Assembly: GCA_965368335.1 (NCBI GenBank)
Contig: CBDUMN010000090.1
Span: forward strand, 1 to 14,030
DNA length: 14,030 nt
Reading direction: 5' to 3'
DNA from: CBDUMN01 sp965368335
GTDB taxonomy: Bacteria > Pseudomonadota > Alphaproteobacteria > Rhodospirillales > JAPHRK01
This document shows, one piece after another, positions 13,533 through 14,030 of this stretch; position 1 is the first letter of the stretch; each line of letters begins with the position of its first letter. The translations under genes were made by a program, and so were the position numbers. Under the pieces are notes generated by a model, which searched no databases, had not been told where the DNA came from, and was given only the letters and a program-made list of their open reading frames with translations.

Positions 13533-14030
13533 CTACTCCTCTCCAAGTACGGACAGGTCCCGCACGGCGCCCTTAGCCGCGCTGGAAGTCATGGCGGCAT
13601 AAGCACGCAAGGCTTTGGAAACCTTGCGATCCCGGTTGGCCGGCTTCCAGGCCTTCTTGCCCTTGGTTTCCATGGCCGCGCGCCGTTTGGTCAATTCATC
13701 ATCCGAGATTTTGACGTTGATTGCGCGATTGGGAATATCAATCTCAATGGTGTCGCCCGGCTCGACCAAGCCAATGGCGCCCCCTTCGGCCGCTTCCGGC
13801 GAAGCATGACCGATGGATAGGCCCGAGGTGCCCCCCGAGAAACGCCCATCGGTAATCAGGGCGCAGTCCTTGCCTAACCCCATGGACTTCAGATAACTGG
13901 TCGGATAGAGCATTTCCTGCATGCCCGGTCCGCCGCGGGGCCCTTCATAACGGACGATAACCACATCGCCTTTGTTAACCTCACCACCCAAGATCTTGCT
14001 GACCGCCTCTTCCTGGCTTTCGCAGATCAC
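13533..14030 (-). CDS. ilvD: Dihydroxy-acid dehydratase, C-terminal part
   Basis: The frame runs off the right edge, and about 166 residues of a protein of about 560-620 are seen. IlvD makes 2-keto acids for branched-chain amino acid and pantothenate synthesis with a Fe-S cluster. The visible part contains YEGPRGGPGMQEML and the second family signature CALITDGRFSGGTSGLSIGHASPEA, followed by PGDTIEIDIPNRAINV, all close to canonical sequence. The Fe-S cysteines lie outside the window. In the longer IlvD subfamily the C terminus ends in a stretch like AYAAMTSSAAKGAVRDL, as here. It ends with TAG at 13533-13535 in front of the DUF2889 gene. Confidence 0.96.
   Translation of the reverse strand: MICESQEEAVSKILGGEVNKGDVVIVRYEGPRGGPGMQEMLYPTSYLKSMGLGKDCALITDGRFSGGTSGLSIGHASPEAAEGGAIGLVEPGDTIEIDIPNRAINVKISDDELTKRRAAMETKGKKAWKPANRDRKVSKALRAYAAMTSSAAKGAVRDLSVLGEE

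Noticed and set aside
1..14030. CRISPR array, tRNA, integrase, transposase or attachment site
   Set aside because: No regularly spaced repeats, cloverleaf, or mobile-element protein motifs were found on either strand.

Overview
The window looks like ordinary chromosomal DNA of an alphaproteobacterium, most plausibly of the Rhodospirillales type. This rests on gene content and order: erpA, dgt, argS, a SPOR-domain protein, nagZ, scpA and scpB run as one block typical of that class. DUF2889, an XthA-type nuclease and a bacteriohemerythrin are also common there. I cannot name a genus from the sequence alone. Coding density is very high, there is no intergenic stretch over 300 bases, and I see no tRNA, rRNA, insertion sequence, phage gene or CRISPR array.

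Layout, left to right. Bases 2-436 (+) hold the end of a protein with a C-terminal S-adenosylmethionine-decarboxylase-like (SpeD-like) domain. Two bases later comes a GNAT-like protein with a zinc-ribbon insertion (438-1346, +). After a 113-base regulatory-looking gap comes a single-gene unit encoding a bacteriohemerythrin fused to a receiver domain (1460-2338, +). It converges on a long minus-strand gene train that is transcribed from about 10128 down to 2341: dgt, argS, SPOR protein, nagZ, M50 site-2-type protease, scpA, scpB, rubrerythrin. Most junctions in that train are overlaps or gaps of a few bases, so it is probably one operon. It joins nucleotide-pool control, arginyl-tRNA charging, cell-wall remodelling and recycling, chromosome condensation (ScpAB bridges the SMC ATPase) and, at the end, peroxide detoxification.

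Divergent from dgt is an ErpA/IscA-type Fe-S carrier (10256-10633, +). Next are two minus-strand genes for exported proteins that look like accessory cargo: a Sel1-repeat protein with a beta-rich C-terminal domain (10639-11364) and a DUF922-like HExxH metalloprotease (11437-12105). Divergent from these is xth, an exonuclease III family enzyme (12195-12965, +), which converges on a DUF2889 gene (12972-13526, -). That gene lies directly downstream of, and probably in one unit with, the end of ilvD (13533-14030, -, cut by the window edge).

The parts most worth a second look are the SpeD-like/GNAT pair with unusual active-site features, the hemerythrin-receiver fusion with a possible operator and a hairpin that would mask its ribosome binding site, and the perfect 14-bp inverted repeat buried in the end of that gene. 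Others are the rubrerythrin gene at the end of the scpAB operon where tat genes are often found, and the exported protease/Sel1 pair. I do not see clear proof of an entirely new system; the first two are the best candidates.
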